From Moheibacter lacus (lineage in GTDB: Bacteria > Bacteroidota > Bacteroidia > Flavobacteriales > Weeksellaceae), in contig NZ_JACDZE010000001.1 of NCBI RefSeq assembly GCF_014042165.1, positions 1,262,595 through 1,326,594 of the forward strand: 64,000 bases of DNA. The letters are read 5' to 3'. Position numbers and translations under genes: made by a program. Below, one piece after another: positions 41,216 to 49,939 of this stretch. Under the pieces are notes generated by a model. That model had not been told where the DNA came from, searched no databases, and saw only the letters and a list, made by a program, of their open reading frames with translations. How positions within the stretch are numbered: the stretch's first letter is position 1; every line of letters begins with the position of its first letter.

Positions 41216-41370
41216 TTCCTTGCGTGAGGGATGGAGGCTCTGTTTGAGCTCTTTTTGTCGTCTGAGGTTCTCGAAGACAACAAAAAAGCGAGTGCCGACA
41301 GCCCGACTTCGTTGCGGCATTATTTTGAATGGATTCTGATTTTTGAATCGCTACGAAGGCACGCCCTTGT
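41216..41370. repeat. Intergenic GTCGGGCT repeat, copy 2 (inverted)
   Basis: Read in reverse it has GGGCGTG, GTCGGGCT (complement at 41300-41307) and ATCCCTCACGCAA, the order seen at 12121-12240. It abuts the stop codon of the UbiA-family gene. The interior carries CCGACA/TGTCG-like and GAGCTC palindromic bits. Confidence 0.55.
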
Positions 41371-42282
41371 TTAAATAATTTTTTGCAAATCTAAGGGATT
41401 TAAATCAATGAACACCATGTTGAAGATCCCAAATCCGATTAAAAGTTTGAAAATCAGGTGTAAAATTTTGTAGGTCGTTTTGGAATTTGAGCCCCAAAGC
41501 GGGAAAATCATCAATAAATTGAGTATGGCGCTGAAGAGAAAAAAGTATTTCATGTAACCGGTAGCCGTGTCGGTCCACATAAAAACGGACCAAACCGCAG
41601 TAAATATCATCAAAACGGTGAGGATGTATTTTGTGGTTTTATCACCGTAAATGATGGGCAATGTGCTGTAATGGTAGATTGCGTCTGCTGTGGAGGTGGT
41701 GAGGTCTTTTAAGATGTCCGTTACGAGCAACAATAAAAGTAAATAGGCGGCGTGGAAAAATATGATTTGGGTAAAATTTTCATAATACAGAAACAACGCA
41801 AAAAACGGAAATACCATGAGGATGACCGAATATAAATTGTTCAGCCACACGATTTTATTGGCCTTGTGCGAATAAAACCAAACCAAAAATTGGTACACCA
41901 GAAAGAATAAAGCTACCCGCCAGGAGACCAAAAATGCAATTCCTAGCGCAAGAAAATTAAGGGCGAGATATGTGTTGAGTTTAAAATTTTGGGAGACGAA
42001 TCGTTCGATATAATTTTGCAGTGGACGGCTGATGCTATCTCGCTCCAAATCGTAAAAATTATTGATGATGTATCCGGCTGCCGCACTGAGCGCCGAAGCG
42101 ATGATGATAAAGTTGAGGTTTTTATCGAGGAGGATTTCGAGATGGTTTTTACCTTCGTTGAAAATGAAAAGACTCGCCATGTATTGGGCGAGAATGAGCA
42201 TCGCAATGTTGTATCCCCTGATGACTGTAAAAAGTGCAAGTGTTTTGACAAATAGCTTTCGAGGGCTCAATCCGTTCATCAT
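41371..42282 (-). CDS. UbiA-family prenyltransferase (GGGP synthase-like)
   Basis: A polytopic membrane enzyme of about 303 residues with eight or nine helices. The first Asp-rich motif is NNFYDLERDSISRP near residue 75 and the second, TDILKDLTTSTAD, near 195; both bind Mg-diphosphate. Bacteroidota members are usually labelled geranylgeranylglycerol-phosphate geranylgeranyltransferase, but the true acceptor is unproven. ATGs at 42282 and 42279 are both possible, and both overlap the GNAT stop. Its place after mevalonate kinase supports an isoprenoid role. Confidence 0.85.
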   Translation of the reverse strand: MMNGLSPRKLFVKTLALFTVIRGYNIAMLILAQYMASLFIFNEGKNHLEILLDKNLNFIIIASALSAAAGYIINNFYDLERDSISRPLQNYIERFVSQNFKLNTYLALNFLALGIAFLVSWRVALFFLVYQFLVWFYSHKANKIVWLNNLYSVILMVFPFFALFLYYENFTQIIFFHAAYLLLLLLVTDILKDLTTSTADAIYHYSTLPIIYGDKTTKYILTVLMIFTAVWSVFMWTDTATGYMKYFFLFSAILNLLMIFPLWGSNSKTTYKILHLIFKLLIGFGIFNMVFIDLNPLDLQKII

Positions 42283-42542
42283 TCGTAGGATTGGATCACC
42301 TTTTCGGCAAACCAACAGGTTGCAGAAACACTCAAATCATTTTCTTTTGCAAATTCCAGAACTTTGTCGACTAGTTTTTTTCCATAACCTTTTCCTTCGA
42401 ATTCTTTTTTTACATAGGTATGGTTGATGGAGATCGCGTTTTGAATTCTTTTTCTGTAAGTGACTTCTCCAATTTTTGTTTCGTCTTCAAACAAATCAAA
42501 TTTCCCGATTTGGTCATCTTCTTCAAATTTGAATTTTTCCAT
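42279..42542 (-). CDS. Small GNAT-like acetyltransferase (YidJ type)
   Basis: An 87-residue protein of the single-domain GNAT type related to YjdJ/COG2388. The acetyl-CoA loop is visible as KKEFEGKGYGKKLVDKVLEFA near residues 45-65, followed by the family end SATCWFAEKVI. The substrate is unknown. It lies between mevalonate kinase (5 nt) and the UbiA gene (overlap), so it is operonic. Confidence 0.85.
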   Translation of the reverse strand: MEKFKFEEDDQIGKFDLFEDETKIGEVTYRKRIQNAISINHTYVKKEFEGKGYGKKLVDKVLEFAKENDLSVSATCWFAEKVIQSYE

Positions 42543-42547
42543 AAAAA

Positions 42548-43462
42548 TTAGAATTTGTAGATGATTTCGGTGTCAAAATCTTGTAAATGTGTTTTTGCTT
42601 TTTCGTAATCTTTGGTGAACCCAAGGATGTATCCGCCGCCGCCTGAACCGCAAAGTTTCAGGTAATAGGAATTGGTTTGAATTCCATATTGCCAAGCGTC
42701 TAAAAGTCGTTGTGGAATCATGGGTTTGAAATGCAAAAACGCCCAAGTGGACAATTTTTTCAAATTGGAAAACAATGGATTTACATCGCCTTTTACAAAA
42801 GCATCGATGCAAGCATTGTTGTATTTGATGAATTCTTCTTTCAGTGTTTTACGGAAACCGTCTTGTTTCAATTTTTCAAAGAAAATCTGAACCATAGGAG
42901 CGGTTTCACCGGGAGCACCGGAATTGACTAAAAATATAGCACCTTTTCCTTCTTTTTGAGCCGGAATTCCGATGGTGGAAATGTCGGTTTTGGAATTGAT
43001 AAGCAACGGTAGATTCAAATAACAAATCAAAGGATCAATTCCTGAACTTTTTCCGTGAAAGAAAGATTCCATTTTGGAGAAAGTTTCTTTGAGTTGGGCG
43101 ATGATTTCTTTTGAGATTCCTTGTTCGGTTTCGATTTTATTTGCCGCATAGCGTTCGTAAATCGCAGCCACCAAAGCACCTGAACTTCCTACACCATAGC
43201 CTTGTGGTATGGTGGAGTCGAAATGCATTCCCTCTTCGATGTCTGATTTCATTTGGTCGAAATCGAATTCGCCCGGAAAATTTTCTTCCAAATACGCCGC
43301 AAACTTTCGGATGCTTTCGTTGGAAATTTTTCCTTGCGAATTTTCATCAAATGTCAAAGTTCCTTTGTAAGAGTTATAAGGAATGGTCAATCCTTTGGAA
43401 TCTTCGATGATTCCATACTCTCCAAACAAAAGGATTTTTGCATAAAACAAAGGGTTTCTCAT
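42548..43462 (-). CDS. GHMP kinase, probable mevalonate kinase
   Basis: Phosphorylates mevalonate in isoprenoid synthesis. The 304-residue protein has the GHMP motifs: N-terminal YAKILLFGEYGIIED, ATP-binding PQGYGVGSSGALVAA near residue 92 and C-terminal CGSGGGGYILG near 276. The TATCTTTG promoter 18 nt upstream fixes the start. It heads an operon with a small GNAT and a prenyltransferase. Other mevalonate genes are not in the window, so another GHMP substrate is possible though less likely. Confidence 0.87.
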   Translation of the reverse strand: MRNPLFYAKILLFGEYGIIEDSKGLTIPYNSYKGTLTFDENSQGKISNESIRKFAAYLEENFPGEFDFDQMKSDIEEGMHFDSTIPQGYGVGSSGALVAAIYERYAANKIETEQGISKEIIAQLKETFSKMESFFHGKSSGIDPLICYLNLPLLINSKTDISTIGIPAQKEGKGAIFLVNSGAPGETAPMVQIFFEKLKQDGFRKTLKEEFIKYNNACIDAFVKGDVNPLFSNLKKLSTWAFLHFKPMIPQRLLDAWQYGIQTNSYYLKLCGSGGGGYILGFTKDYEKAKTHLQDFDTEIIYKF

Positions 43463-43479
43463 CGGTTGTAATTACAGGG

Positions 43480-43487
43480 CAAAGATA
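43480..43487 (-). promoter_or_regulatory. -7 box of the mevalonate kinase operon
   Basis: The minus strand reads TATCTTTG, an exact match, predicting a leader of about 11 nt. Confidence 0.6.
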
Positions 43488-43560
43488 CGAAATATTTGGT
43501 TGGGAAATTCGATAAAGTTTGATAAGTAATTACCACTTAATGAAAAGTGAAATAATTAAT

Positions 43561-44286
43561 TTATTCCGTATCTATTTCTGAATTCATTGCTTCTATTTTT
43601 TTCTTATAATCCGAAAATAATGTATCAAACCTTTCTCTACTCATTACTTTTTTAGGTTTTTCTTTTTTAAAGTCAAATTCGATTTCATCATTTATTTCAG
43701 TAGCTGTATAATGATGGAAATGTTTTGCGCCTTTCTTAGTAGAAATTTTTGCTTCCAAAATTAAATTTTCGTTGCCTGAATAATTTAATGGACCATTTGG
43801 AATATGAATTTCAATTGCACACCAAATTTCTATAAATTGATTTTCATCTTCATAAAAATATTTTTGTGTTTGATAGCCTAACAATTCTTTTTGTTCATTT
43901 GTTTTTCGCCAAATTAGCTTTTGTAAAGAATCCCTAACAAAGTAATTTTTGTCGAACTGAATCAAATTTACAGTATAATTTTCTTTCAAATTTTTATATG
44001 CCCATTTCAAATCGGGCTCAATCTCAATGGCTAATACATTTTGTGAATTTATAAGTTTCGGCAATAATTTAAAGACTGATTCTGAACTATTTGTATACAA
44101 TGAAAACGCATAAGTCACATTACTCGCATCCTTAATTTGTTGTAAAATTTCAGGAGGATATGACCTTCGGGTATTTTCATCAATTTCTAATGATTGAGTG
44201 TAATGATAATCAACCTTATAAAGTTCTTTTTCAAGTTGAGGAAACCAGAAATTAAAAAAAATCAATAAGGCTTCTATTACGTACAT
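43561..44286 (-). CDS. GLPGLI-like protein
   Basis: A 241-residue protein. Near residues 158-176 it reads AIEIHIPNGPLNYSGNENLI, which fits the GLPGLI-family core (GP..(F/Y)SGLPGLIL) although the eponymous motif is degenerate. The family is specific to Bacteroidota, usually exported, and of unknown function. Here the N terminus (MYVIEALLIFFNFWFPQ) is only a weak signal peptide. The C-terminal tail is charged. It is more AT-rich than its neighbours. Confidence 0.65.
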   Translation of the reverse strand: MYVIEALLIFFNFWFPQLEKELYKVDYHYTQSLEIDENTRRSYPPEILQQIKDASNVTYAFSLYTNSSESVFKLLPKLINSQNVLAIEIEPDLKWAYKNLKENYTVNLIQFDKNYFVRDSLQKLIWRKTNEQKELLGYQTQKYFYEDENQFIEIWCAIEIHIPNGPLNYSGNENLILEAKISTKKGAKHFHHYTATEINDEIEFDFKKEKPKKVMSRERFDTLFSDYKKKIEAMNSEIDTE

Positions 44287-44370
44287 AATTCATTTTTTTT
44301 ATTCAAAGAAACAAAAAACCTATTTTACAGATTAATCAAGATAATTAAAAATTGTAAGTAATTACAGTTT

Positions 44371-45342
44371 TTAAGGAACCCTCACCTCAATCAGTGTAGC
44401 ATTCCTTTCCGGAATAATTTTATAGGAATCTACTTCCGCAGGTATCAACAAAGTTTCATACATTTTCAATTTCGTTCCGCCGTTTTGGGTTTGGAATTTC
44501 GCACTACCTTCCGTACAGATGTAAATACGCATTTCGTTGTTTTCCGTCATGGAAATTTCTTGGTCTCCGGTAAAAATTTGGGTTTTAAAAAAAGGCGAAT
44601 CGATTAAAGTTTCGAATTGATTTTCTGTCGAATTGTATTTCGTTTTAACATTTTCAATCGGGCTAAAATCAATCGCTTCCAACGCCAAATCGGTATGTAA
44701 TTCGCGTTTATTGCCGTCTTTGTCGATTCGGTTGTAATCGTAAATCCTGTAGGTAACATCGGAAGTTTGTTGGATTTCTGCCAATACAATTCCGGCGCCG
44801 ATGGCATGAACTCTTCCTGCCGGAATATACACCGCATCACCTTTTGTTACCGAAACTCTCCCAAGGATTTCTTCCAGAGTTTCAGACTTTAAATGTTTTT
44901 CATAATCTAATTTCTCAACGCCATCTTGAAATCCGATGATGAGTTCAGCATCCTTTTCGGCATCCATGATGTACCACATTTCAGACTTTCCGAAGGAATT
45001 GTGCAGACGTTTGGCTTGTTCATCGTTTGGATGGACTTGAACGGAAAGCGGCTGTGCCGCATCGATGAATTTGATCAAAAGGGGGAATTCATTTCCAAAT
45101 TTTTCCCAAACCTTTTTTCCGACCAATTTTTCTTGGTAAGTCGAAATCAATTCGTTCAGGTTTTGACCTTTTAAAAAACCATTTTCAACTTCACTGATAT
45201 TTCCTTCGACTCCAGAAATACTCCAGATTTCACCTAGATTTTCAATTTTTAAATCATCGGAAACAGCTTGGTTCAGTTTATTTCCACCCCAAATTCGGTA
45301 TTGAGTGATGGGTTTGAATTTTATGGGGTATAATTTATTCAT
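44371..45342 (-). CDS. manA: Mannose-6-phosphate isomerase, class I
   Basis: Interconverts mannose-6-phosphate and fructose-6-phosphate, feeding GDP-mannose for surface glycans. The 323-residue cupin protein has the zinc-binding VQVHPNDEQA near residue 100, KSEMWYIMDA near 116 and the catalytic AGRVHAIGAGIVLAEIQ near 175. It overlaps hutG by four nt and so is likely co-transcribed with it, though the two are metabolically unrelated. Confidence 0.95.
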   Translation of the reverse strand: MNKLYPIKFKPITQYRIWGGNKLNQAVSDDLKIENLGEIWSISGVEGNISEVENGFLKGQNLNELISTYQEKLVGKKVWEKFGNEFPLLIKFIDAAQPLSVQVHPNDEQAKRLHNSFGKSEMWYIMDAEKDAELIIGFQDGVEKLDYEKHLKSETLEEILGRVSVTKGDAVYIPAGRVHAIGAGIVLAEIQQTSDVTYRIYDYNRIDKDGNKRELHTDLALEAIDFSPIENVKTKYNSTENQFETLIDSPFFKTQIFTGDQEISMTENNEMRIYICTEGSAKFQTQNGGTKLKMYETLLIPAEVDSYKIIPERNATLIEVRVP

Positions 45343-46283
45343 CGTAAGGTAAATTCTTGAATAAAATGAGCCGCTAATTTAGCGGTATGATTATCTTGAT
45401 CCAGTTCTGGATTTAATTCGACGACATCAAAAAGCTTGACTTTTTTTGTTTCAATGATTTTTTGGAGAATGGATTTAACCTGAAAAGGTGTCAATCCATT
45501 GACCGAAGGCGCACTCACGCCCGGCGCAAATGCTCCGTCCAGCACATCCAAATCCAAACTCAAATAAAGCGCATCAAAATGTACGGCAAAGTCTTCTATT
45601 TGACGAAGCACAAAATTCAAATCGACATGTACTTCATCGACCAAAATTGTTTTTACTTCCAATTCCTCAGCTCGCTGAAACAAAGCTTGCGTATTTCCGT
45701 TGGACTGGATGCCGATGCATAAATAATGAAATTCCCGATCGTTATTTTGGCAAAATTGCGCCATCTCAAAAAAAGGTGTTCCTGAAGTACTGTTCTCAAC
45801 CGGAATCCTTAAATCAAAATGTGCATCGATATTGATAATTCCTATTTTTTTAAATTGGGAAGTCATCCCTAGATAATCTCCCAAAGCCGTTTCATGACCG
45901 CCGCCGAGGATGATAGGGAAAAAATTGTTTCGAAGTAAAGTGGAAACACATTCTATTTGTTCTTCTCGAGCAGATTCCAAATTTTCATTGACCAAAAGAA
46001 TATTCCCAAAATCAAAGATTTGTTTTTGATTTTCTTTGTTAAAAGGAAGATTGGCGAGTGATTTTCGGATTTGATCGGGCGCATTTCTTGCACCGATTCT
46101 TCCTTTATTTCTTCTGACGCCTTCGTCCGAACAAAACCCCAAAAGCGCAATATTTTCTTCTGAGTTGAATGCTATTTCAGAAAAATTTTTGGTTTGAATT
46201 GCTTGATGCCAACGCAACCCAAGTGTGCCGTCCTCATCGTCCAAACGCCCTGTCCATATTGTTTTATCGGTAAATTCTAACAT
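45339..46283 (-). CDS. hutG: Formimidoylglutamase, arginase/ureohydrolase family
   Basis: Hydrolyses formimidoylglutamate to glutamate and formamide in histidine degradation. The 314-residue protein has the binuclear Mn site residues of ureohydrolases: GGGHETALG near 125, NIDAHFDLR near 150 and SLDLDVLDGAFAPG near 240. The sequence FCSDEGVRRNKGRIGARNAP near 50 is typical of HutG. Other hut genes are not in the window. Another ureohydrolase activity (agmatinase) is less likely. Confidence 0.85.
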   Translation of the reverse strand: MLEFTDKTIWTGRLDDEDGTLGLRWHQAIQTKNFSEIAFNSEENIALLGFCSDEGVRRNKGRIGARNAPDQIRKSLANLPFNKENQKQIFDFGNILLVNENLESAREEQIECVSTLLRNNFFPIILGGGHETALGDYLGMTSQFKKIGIINIDAHFDLRIPVENSTSGTPFFEMAQFCQNNDREFHYLCIGIQSNGNTQALFQRAEELEVKTILVDEVHVDLNFVLRQIEDFAVHFDALYLSLDLDVLDGAFAPGVSAPSVNGLTPFQVKSILQKIIETKKVKLFDVVELNPELDQDNHTAKLAAHFIQEFTLR

Positions 46284-46285
46284 GA

Positions 46286-46894
46286 TTATCTAAATTTTGG
46301 GATGCTCCATTTGAAATAAACTGCCAAAACCCTGATGAAGATGATCAAGAGTCCGGAAATGATGAAATTCAGTGTTCTGTCTACTTCAAATCGGTATAAA
46401 ATTAAAAATAAAGTTGCACCTGCCAAACAAGCTGTGGCATAGACTTCTTTTCTGAAAATGACCGGAGTCGTATTGGTAAGCGTATCACGAATTACACCGC
46501 CCATGACGGCAGAAAACATTCCCATGATAGCTGCGATGACCGGATGAACGCCAAATTCCAAAGCTTTTTCGGTACCTAAAACTGTGAAAAGCGCAATTCC
46601 CATAGTGTCAAAAAGTGAGAGTTCTCTTCGGTACCTGTCCAAAGACGAATAAAAAAAGCGCATGATTAGGATGCCTACAAATATGGCGTACATAAAATTG
46701 ACATCATTTATCCAAACCAAAGGATAACTGCCAAGGAGCATGTCCCGCAAACTTCCTCCTCCGATTGCCGTGATAAAACCAATAAATGTCACCCCAAACC
46801 AGTCTTGTTCTTCAGATTTTTCTCCTGCTGCCAATGCACCCGAGATGGCAAAAACGATGGTTCCAAGGATTTCAAAAATGTACTGGATGGACAT
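46286..46894 (-). CDS. YadS/YicG-type UPF0126 membrane protein (TRIC-like channel)
   Basis: A 202-residue protein with about seven helices built from two repeats. Each repeat has a family signature: GGGSLRDMLLG near residue 55 and GGVIRDTLTN near 135. The fold is shared with trimeric intracellular cation channels; potassium or glycine transport has been proposed for homologues, but the role here is unknown. It is 2 nt upstream of hutG in the same operon. Confidence 0.88.
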   Translation of the reverse strand: MSIQYIFEILGTIVFAISGALAAGEKSEEQDWFGVTFIGFITAIGGGSLRDMLLGSYPLVWINDVNFMYAIFVGILIMRFFYSSLDRYRRELSLFDTMGIALFTVLGTEKALEFGVHPVIAAIMGMFSAVMGGVIRDTLTNTTPVIFRKEVYATACLAGATLFLILYRFEVDRTLNFIISGLLIIFIRVLAVYFKWSIPKFR

Positions 46895-46993
46895 AGTTGT
46901 GCATTCAAATATTCAGGATGTAAAAGTAAAGAAAGAATTGTAAATCCTCTTTTGTAAAAGGTTTTTTCTATTTTTAAATTTTAAATAGAACGC

Positions 46994-47953
46994 ATGAGTT
47001 TAGGAAGCATCGCTTTTTACAATACAGAAAATTTTTTTGATGTCATAGATGATCCGGAAAAATTTGAAAATGAATATTCGCCTGAAGGAAGCCGGAAATG
47101 GACGCAAAAAAGGTATGAAAATAAGGTTTGGAAAATCGGCAGTGTGATCAGTGAATTGGGGTTAAAAGAAACAGGTAATCCTCCATTGATCGTAGGTTTG
47201 GCTGAAGTTGAGAATGATTCTGTTTTGCGAGATTTGGTGCGTTCAGAGCATTTGGTTGAGCATAATTATGGATTTATTCATTTCGAATCCCGTGATGAAC
47301 GCGGGATTGACAATGCGATTTTGTATCGGAAAGATTGGGTGAAAGTGATACATGCTGAACCATTGGCATTTTCTTATTTAAAACCACCAGATTTTATCGC
47401 AAAAGATTTTTCAAGAGATGTCTTGTATGTTCAATTCCAATTGGGAAACCATCTGTTTCATAGTTTTGTATTGCACCTTCCTTCTCGTAGAGATTTGGAT
47501 GTGAATCGGGAATTTCGCAATATTATTTTAAAAGAAATCAAATCAAAAGTCAATGAGATTTTGGGTTCGGACCCTGAAGCTCAAATTATTTTGATGGGCG
47601 ATTTTAATGGAAATCCAAATGATGTTGATGCGTTGGAAATCTTAAAATCCAGTCGTGAAAAGGAATTGGGGATTGATCAATTGTTTAATCCGATGTTGGA
47701 AATGTTTCCCAAAAAAGGCAGTTTGAAACACAATGGCCGATGGATTTTATTTGACCAATTATTATTTTCGAAATCATTTTTGGATCAAATTAATCATAAG
47801 ATTCGGTTTGAGTCTGCGCATATTTACAACGATAGATCTGTTCAGGATTGGGACAGGAGATTCAAAGGATCGCCCTTCCGGACTTTTGCCGGAAGCAAAT
47901 ATTTGGGTGGTTACAGTGATCATTTTCCGGTTTTTGCCATAATTAATTATTAA
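46994..47953 (+). CDS. Endonuclease/exonuclease/phosphatase-family hydrolase
   Basis: A 319-residue protein of the DNase I/exonuclease III-like fold. Motifs are IAFYNTENFFD near residue 7, catalytic GLAEVEND near 75, ILMGDFNGNP near 203 and the C-terminal SDHFPVF. No signal peptide is seen. The family includes nucleases and phosphoesterases, so the substrate is undetermined. It diverges from the YadS gene and is followed by deoC. Confidence 0.9.
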   Translation: MSLGSIAFYNTENFFDVIDDPEKFENEYSPEGSRKWTQKRYENKVWKIGSVISELGLKETGNPPLIVGLAEVENDSVLRDLVRSEHLVEHNYGFIHFESRDERGIDNAILYRKDWVKVIHAEPLAFSYLKPPDFIAKDFSRDVLYVQFQLGNHLFHSFVLHLPSRRDLDVNREFRNIILKEIKSKVNEILGSDPEAQIILMGDFNGNPNDVDALEILKSSREKELGIDQLFNPMLEMFPKKGSLKHNGRWILFDQLLFSKSFLDQINHKIRFESAHIYNDRSVQDWDRRFKGSPFRTFAGSKYLGGYSDHFPVFAIINY

Positions 47954-47958
47954 TTTTG
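47951..47958 (+). promoter_or_regulatory. -7 box of deoC
   Basis: TAATTTTG is an exact TAnnTTTG match. It overlaps the stop codon of the preceding gene, 20 nt before the deoC ATG, so deoC can be transcribed on its own. Confidence 0.55.
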
Positions 47959-47977
47959 TGTCCTAATTATTTTCGAA

Positions 47978-48721
47978 ATGCAGTTAGGTGATTATTTGGA
48001 TTCTACCTATTTAAAGACTCCCAAACAAAGTGGACTTTCTGATTCACAGACTTTAGAAGAAGTACATAAATTGACGCGTGAGGCGACAGAACATGGTTTT
48101 TTTGCGGTCATGGTACGACCGGATTATGTACGTTCCTTGCGAATGTTGATTGATGAGTTGAATTCTGAAGTGAAATTGGGGACGGTCATTGATTTTCCGG
48201 AAGGAAATGGAGGGTTGGATGCAAAAGTTTCTGAAGCACAAAGAGCGATAGGAGATGGGGCGGACGAATTGGATTTCGTAGTAGATTATCGGGCATTTAA
48301 AAACGGTCAAGTTGAAAAGGTTTCAGAAGAAATCGAAGTTTGTTCAGCCATAGCTTTGAAAAATGATAAAATTGTAAAATGGATCATCGAAACTGCTGCG
48401 CTAACAGATCATGAAATCCAGCGATTGACAAAATTGATACGAGAGATCATCGAAATGAAATTGGCAGAATTTCCACCGGAAAATGTCTTTGTAAAATCCT
48501 CGACCGGTTTTTTTCAAACTCCAAATGCTGAACCAAACGGCGCAAATGAACACGTCATCCGATTGATGGTTGAAAATGCAGGCGATTTGTCAGTAAAAGC
48601 TTCGGGCGGAGTTCGGACAAAAAAGGAAGCGGAAAAAATGATTGAATTGGGTGTGAAAAGAATCGGAACTTCCTCTGCCAAACAAATCATTTCTGACGCA
48701 ACTGGAAGTACAGATTATTGA
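47978..48721 (+). CDS. deoC: Deoxyribose-phosphate aldolase
   Basis: Class I aldolase that splits deoxyribose-5-phosphate into glyceraldehyde-3-phosphate and acetaldehyde. The 247-residue protein has the substrate Asp in ELDFVVDY near residue 105, the Schiff-base lysine in VKSSTGF near 167 and VKASGGVRT near 206. It fits nucleoside salvage; deoA or deoB are not nearby. Confidence 0.95.
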   Translation: MQLGDYLDSTYLKTPKQSGLSDSQTLEEVHKLTREATEHGFFAVMVRPDYVRSLRMLIDELNSEVKLGTVIDFPEGNGGLDAKVSEAQRAIGDGADELDFVVDYRAFKNGQVEKVSEEIEVCSAIALKNDKIVKWIIETAALTDHEIQRLTKLIREIIEMKLAEFPPENVFVKSSTGFFQTPNAEPNGANEHVIRLMVENAGDLSVKASGGVRTKKEAEKMIELGVKRIGTSSAKQIISDATGSTDY

Positions 48722-48793
48722 TACAATACTTTTTCCTAAATTGCGTTGGATTATTTTGAAGTTATTTCTCTAATTTTAGCAAAAAATTAAAAA

Positions 48794-49699
48794 ATGAATA
48801 AATATTTGTTGTTCTCATTTCTATTGCTCGGTTTTTTATGGAGCTGTTCAGACAGTGAATTACTAACGCCGGGTGATGAATTCCAGAACGTCATAGATCA
48901 GGGAACTTATACTTTTGAGTTGAACGGTGTTTTTATGGATTATAGCGTAGGAACGACAGCGACATCTTCGACGGATGGCAGCCAAATCCGTGGTGGAAGC
49001 GGAGCAAGCCAAACCATCGTATTGTCTATCCTACAAGTTCTGGAAGTCGGTGCTTTTTCTCAAGCGGATGGAGCAACTGTGATCCTCAATCTTGGTGCTG
49101 AAGGCATATTTACAAATGTCGATGCAAACAACGAATTGTTGCCATTAACAGTTGGTATTTCTGCGGTAAACAATAGCGCAGGTTTGGTGACAGGAACTTT
49201 TTCAGGGACTGTTTATAATGCTGCTTCTGACGAAACCAGAGTTATTACCAATGGTATTTTTCATGAAATCCAATTTGAGCCTGAAGTTCAGGAAGATCGC
49301 ATTTTAAAAGCCAATTTTAATGATCAAGAATTTGATTTCAGTACCAATGCAGTTGCGCAAGGTATCCAAACTGCAGCCGTGATTCAGGGAATTAATACCA
49401 ATCAAATCCAAACTTTATCGATTACTATCCCGGGCGGAATCGCAGTTGGCTCTTATACCGAAGCTAATCAAGTGGTTTACCAAGTAAATTTGGGAACTTC
49501 AGGAAATCCAAATGATGTTTATTCCAATTATGATGCGACCACCGACACCTATCTTCCGGTAACACTAAACATAACGGGGATTACCGCTGAACGAGTAATC
49601 GGATCTTTTACCGGAACCATTACCAAATTTACCAACGGTGTGCCGGGTGAGGAAATTGTCGTTACCTCAGGCCAAATTAATGTGCCGATCATGCCGTAA
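48794..49699 (+). CDS. Lipoprotein with two tandem related domains, unknown function
   Basis: A 301-residue lipoprotein (lipobox LWSC, Cys18). The mature protein is two copies of a domain of about 135 residues. Matching parts are FELNGVFMDYS with ANFNDQEFDFS, LPLTVGISAVN with LPVTLNITGIT, and TGTFSGTVYNAASDETRVIT with IGSFTGTITKFTNGVPGEEIV. The first copy also has a Gly/Ser-rich insert. The pattern resembles flavobacterial DUF6252-like surface lipoproteins, which I cannot confirm. It is monocistronic, ending at a strong terminator. Confidence 0.75.
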   Translation: MNKYLLFSFLLLGFLWSCSDSELLTPGDEFQNVIDQGTYTFELNGVFMDYSVGTTATSSTDGSQIRGGSGASQTIVLSILQVLEVGAFSQADGATVILNLGAEGIFTNVDANNELLPLTVGISAVNNSAGLVTGTFSGTVYNAASDETRVITNGIFHEIQFEPEVQEDRILKANFNDQEFDFSTNAVAQGIQTAAVIQGINTNQIQTLSITIPGGIAVGSYTEANQVVYQVNLGTSGNPNDVYSNYDATTDTYLPVTLNITGITAERVIGSFTGTITKFTNGVPGEEIVVTSGQINVPIMP

Positions 49700-49714
49700 A
49701 CAAGAACAATAAAT

Positions 49715-49745
49715 AAAAAAGGACAACGAAAGTTGTCCTTTTTTT
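49715..49745. terminator. Bidirectional terminator between lipoprotein and feo genes
   Basis: A 13-bp perfect stem (AAAAAAGGACAAC with GTTGTCCTTTTTT) closes a GAAA tetraloop. The A- and T-tracts serve both converging units. Confidence 0.93.
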
Positions 49746-49762
49746 ATGCTGAAATTTTCGAA

Positions 49763-49921
49763 TTAGTCTTTGGAAACAGAAGAGGAGTCATCACATCCAC
49801 ATCCTTTGGAACAGGATTTTTTCTTGGAGCCAAAAGATTCTTTGGAAATCTTAATCACATACCAAACCGCTATCACAAAGACAACGGCAATAAAAATATA
49901 TTGGATGATGGTGTAAAACAT
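49763..49921 (-). CDS. FeoB-associated Cys-rich membrane protein
   Basis: A 52-residue protein below usual gene-calling size. It has one N-terminal helix (about IAVVFVIAVWYVI), a basic stretch (GSKKK) and a C-terminal CSKGCGCDD cluster with three cysteines. This is the layout of small FeoB-associated Cys-rich proteins, thought to help ferrous iron uptake, possibly as a metal-binding FeoC substitute. It follows feoB by 18 nt in the same direction. Confidence 0.85.
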   Translation of the reverse strand: MFYTIIQYIFIAVVFVIAVWYVIKISKESFGSKKKSCSKGCGCDDSSSVSKD

Positions 49922-49939
49922 GCTGCAAATTTAGGGGAA

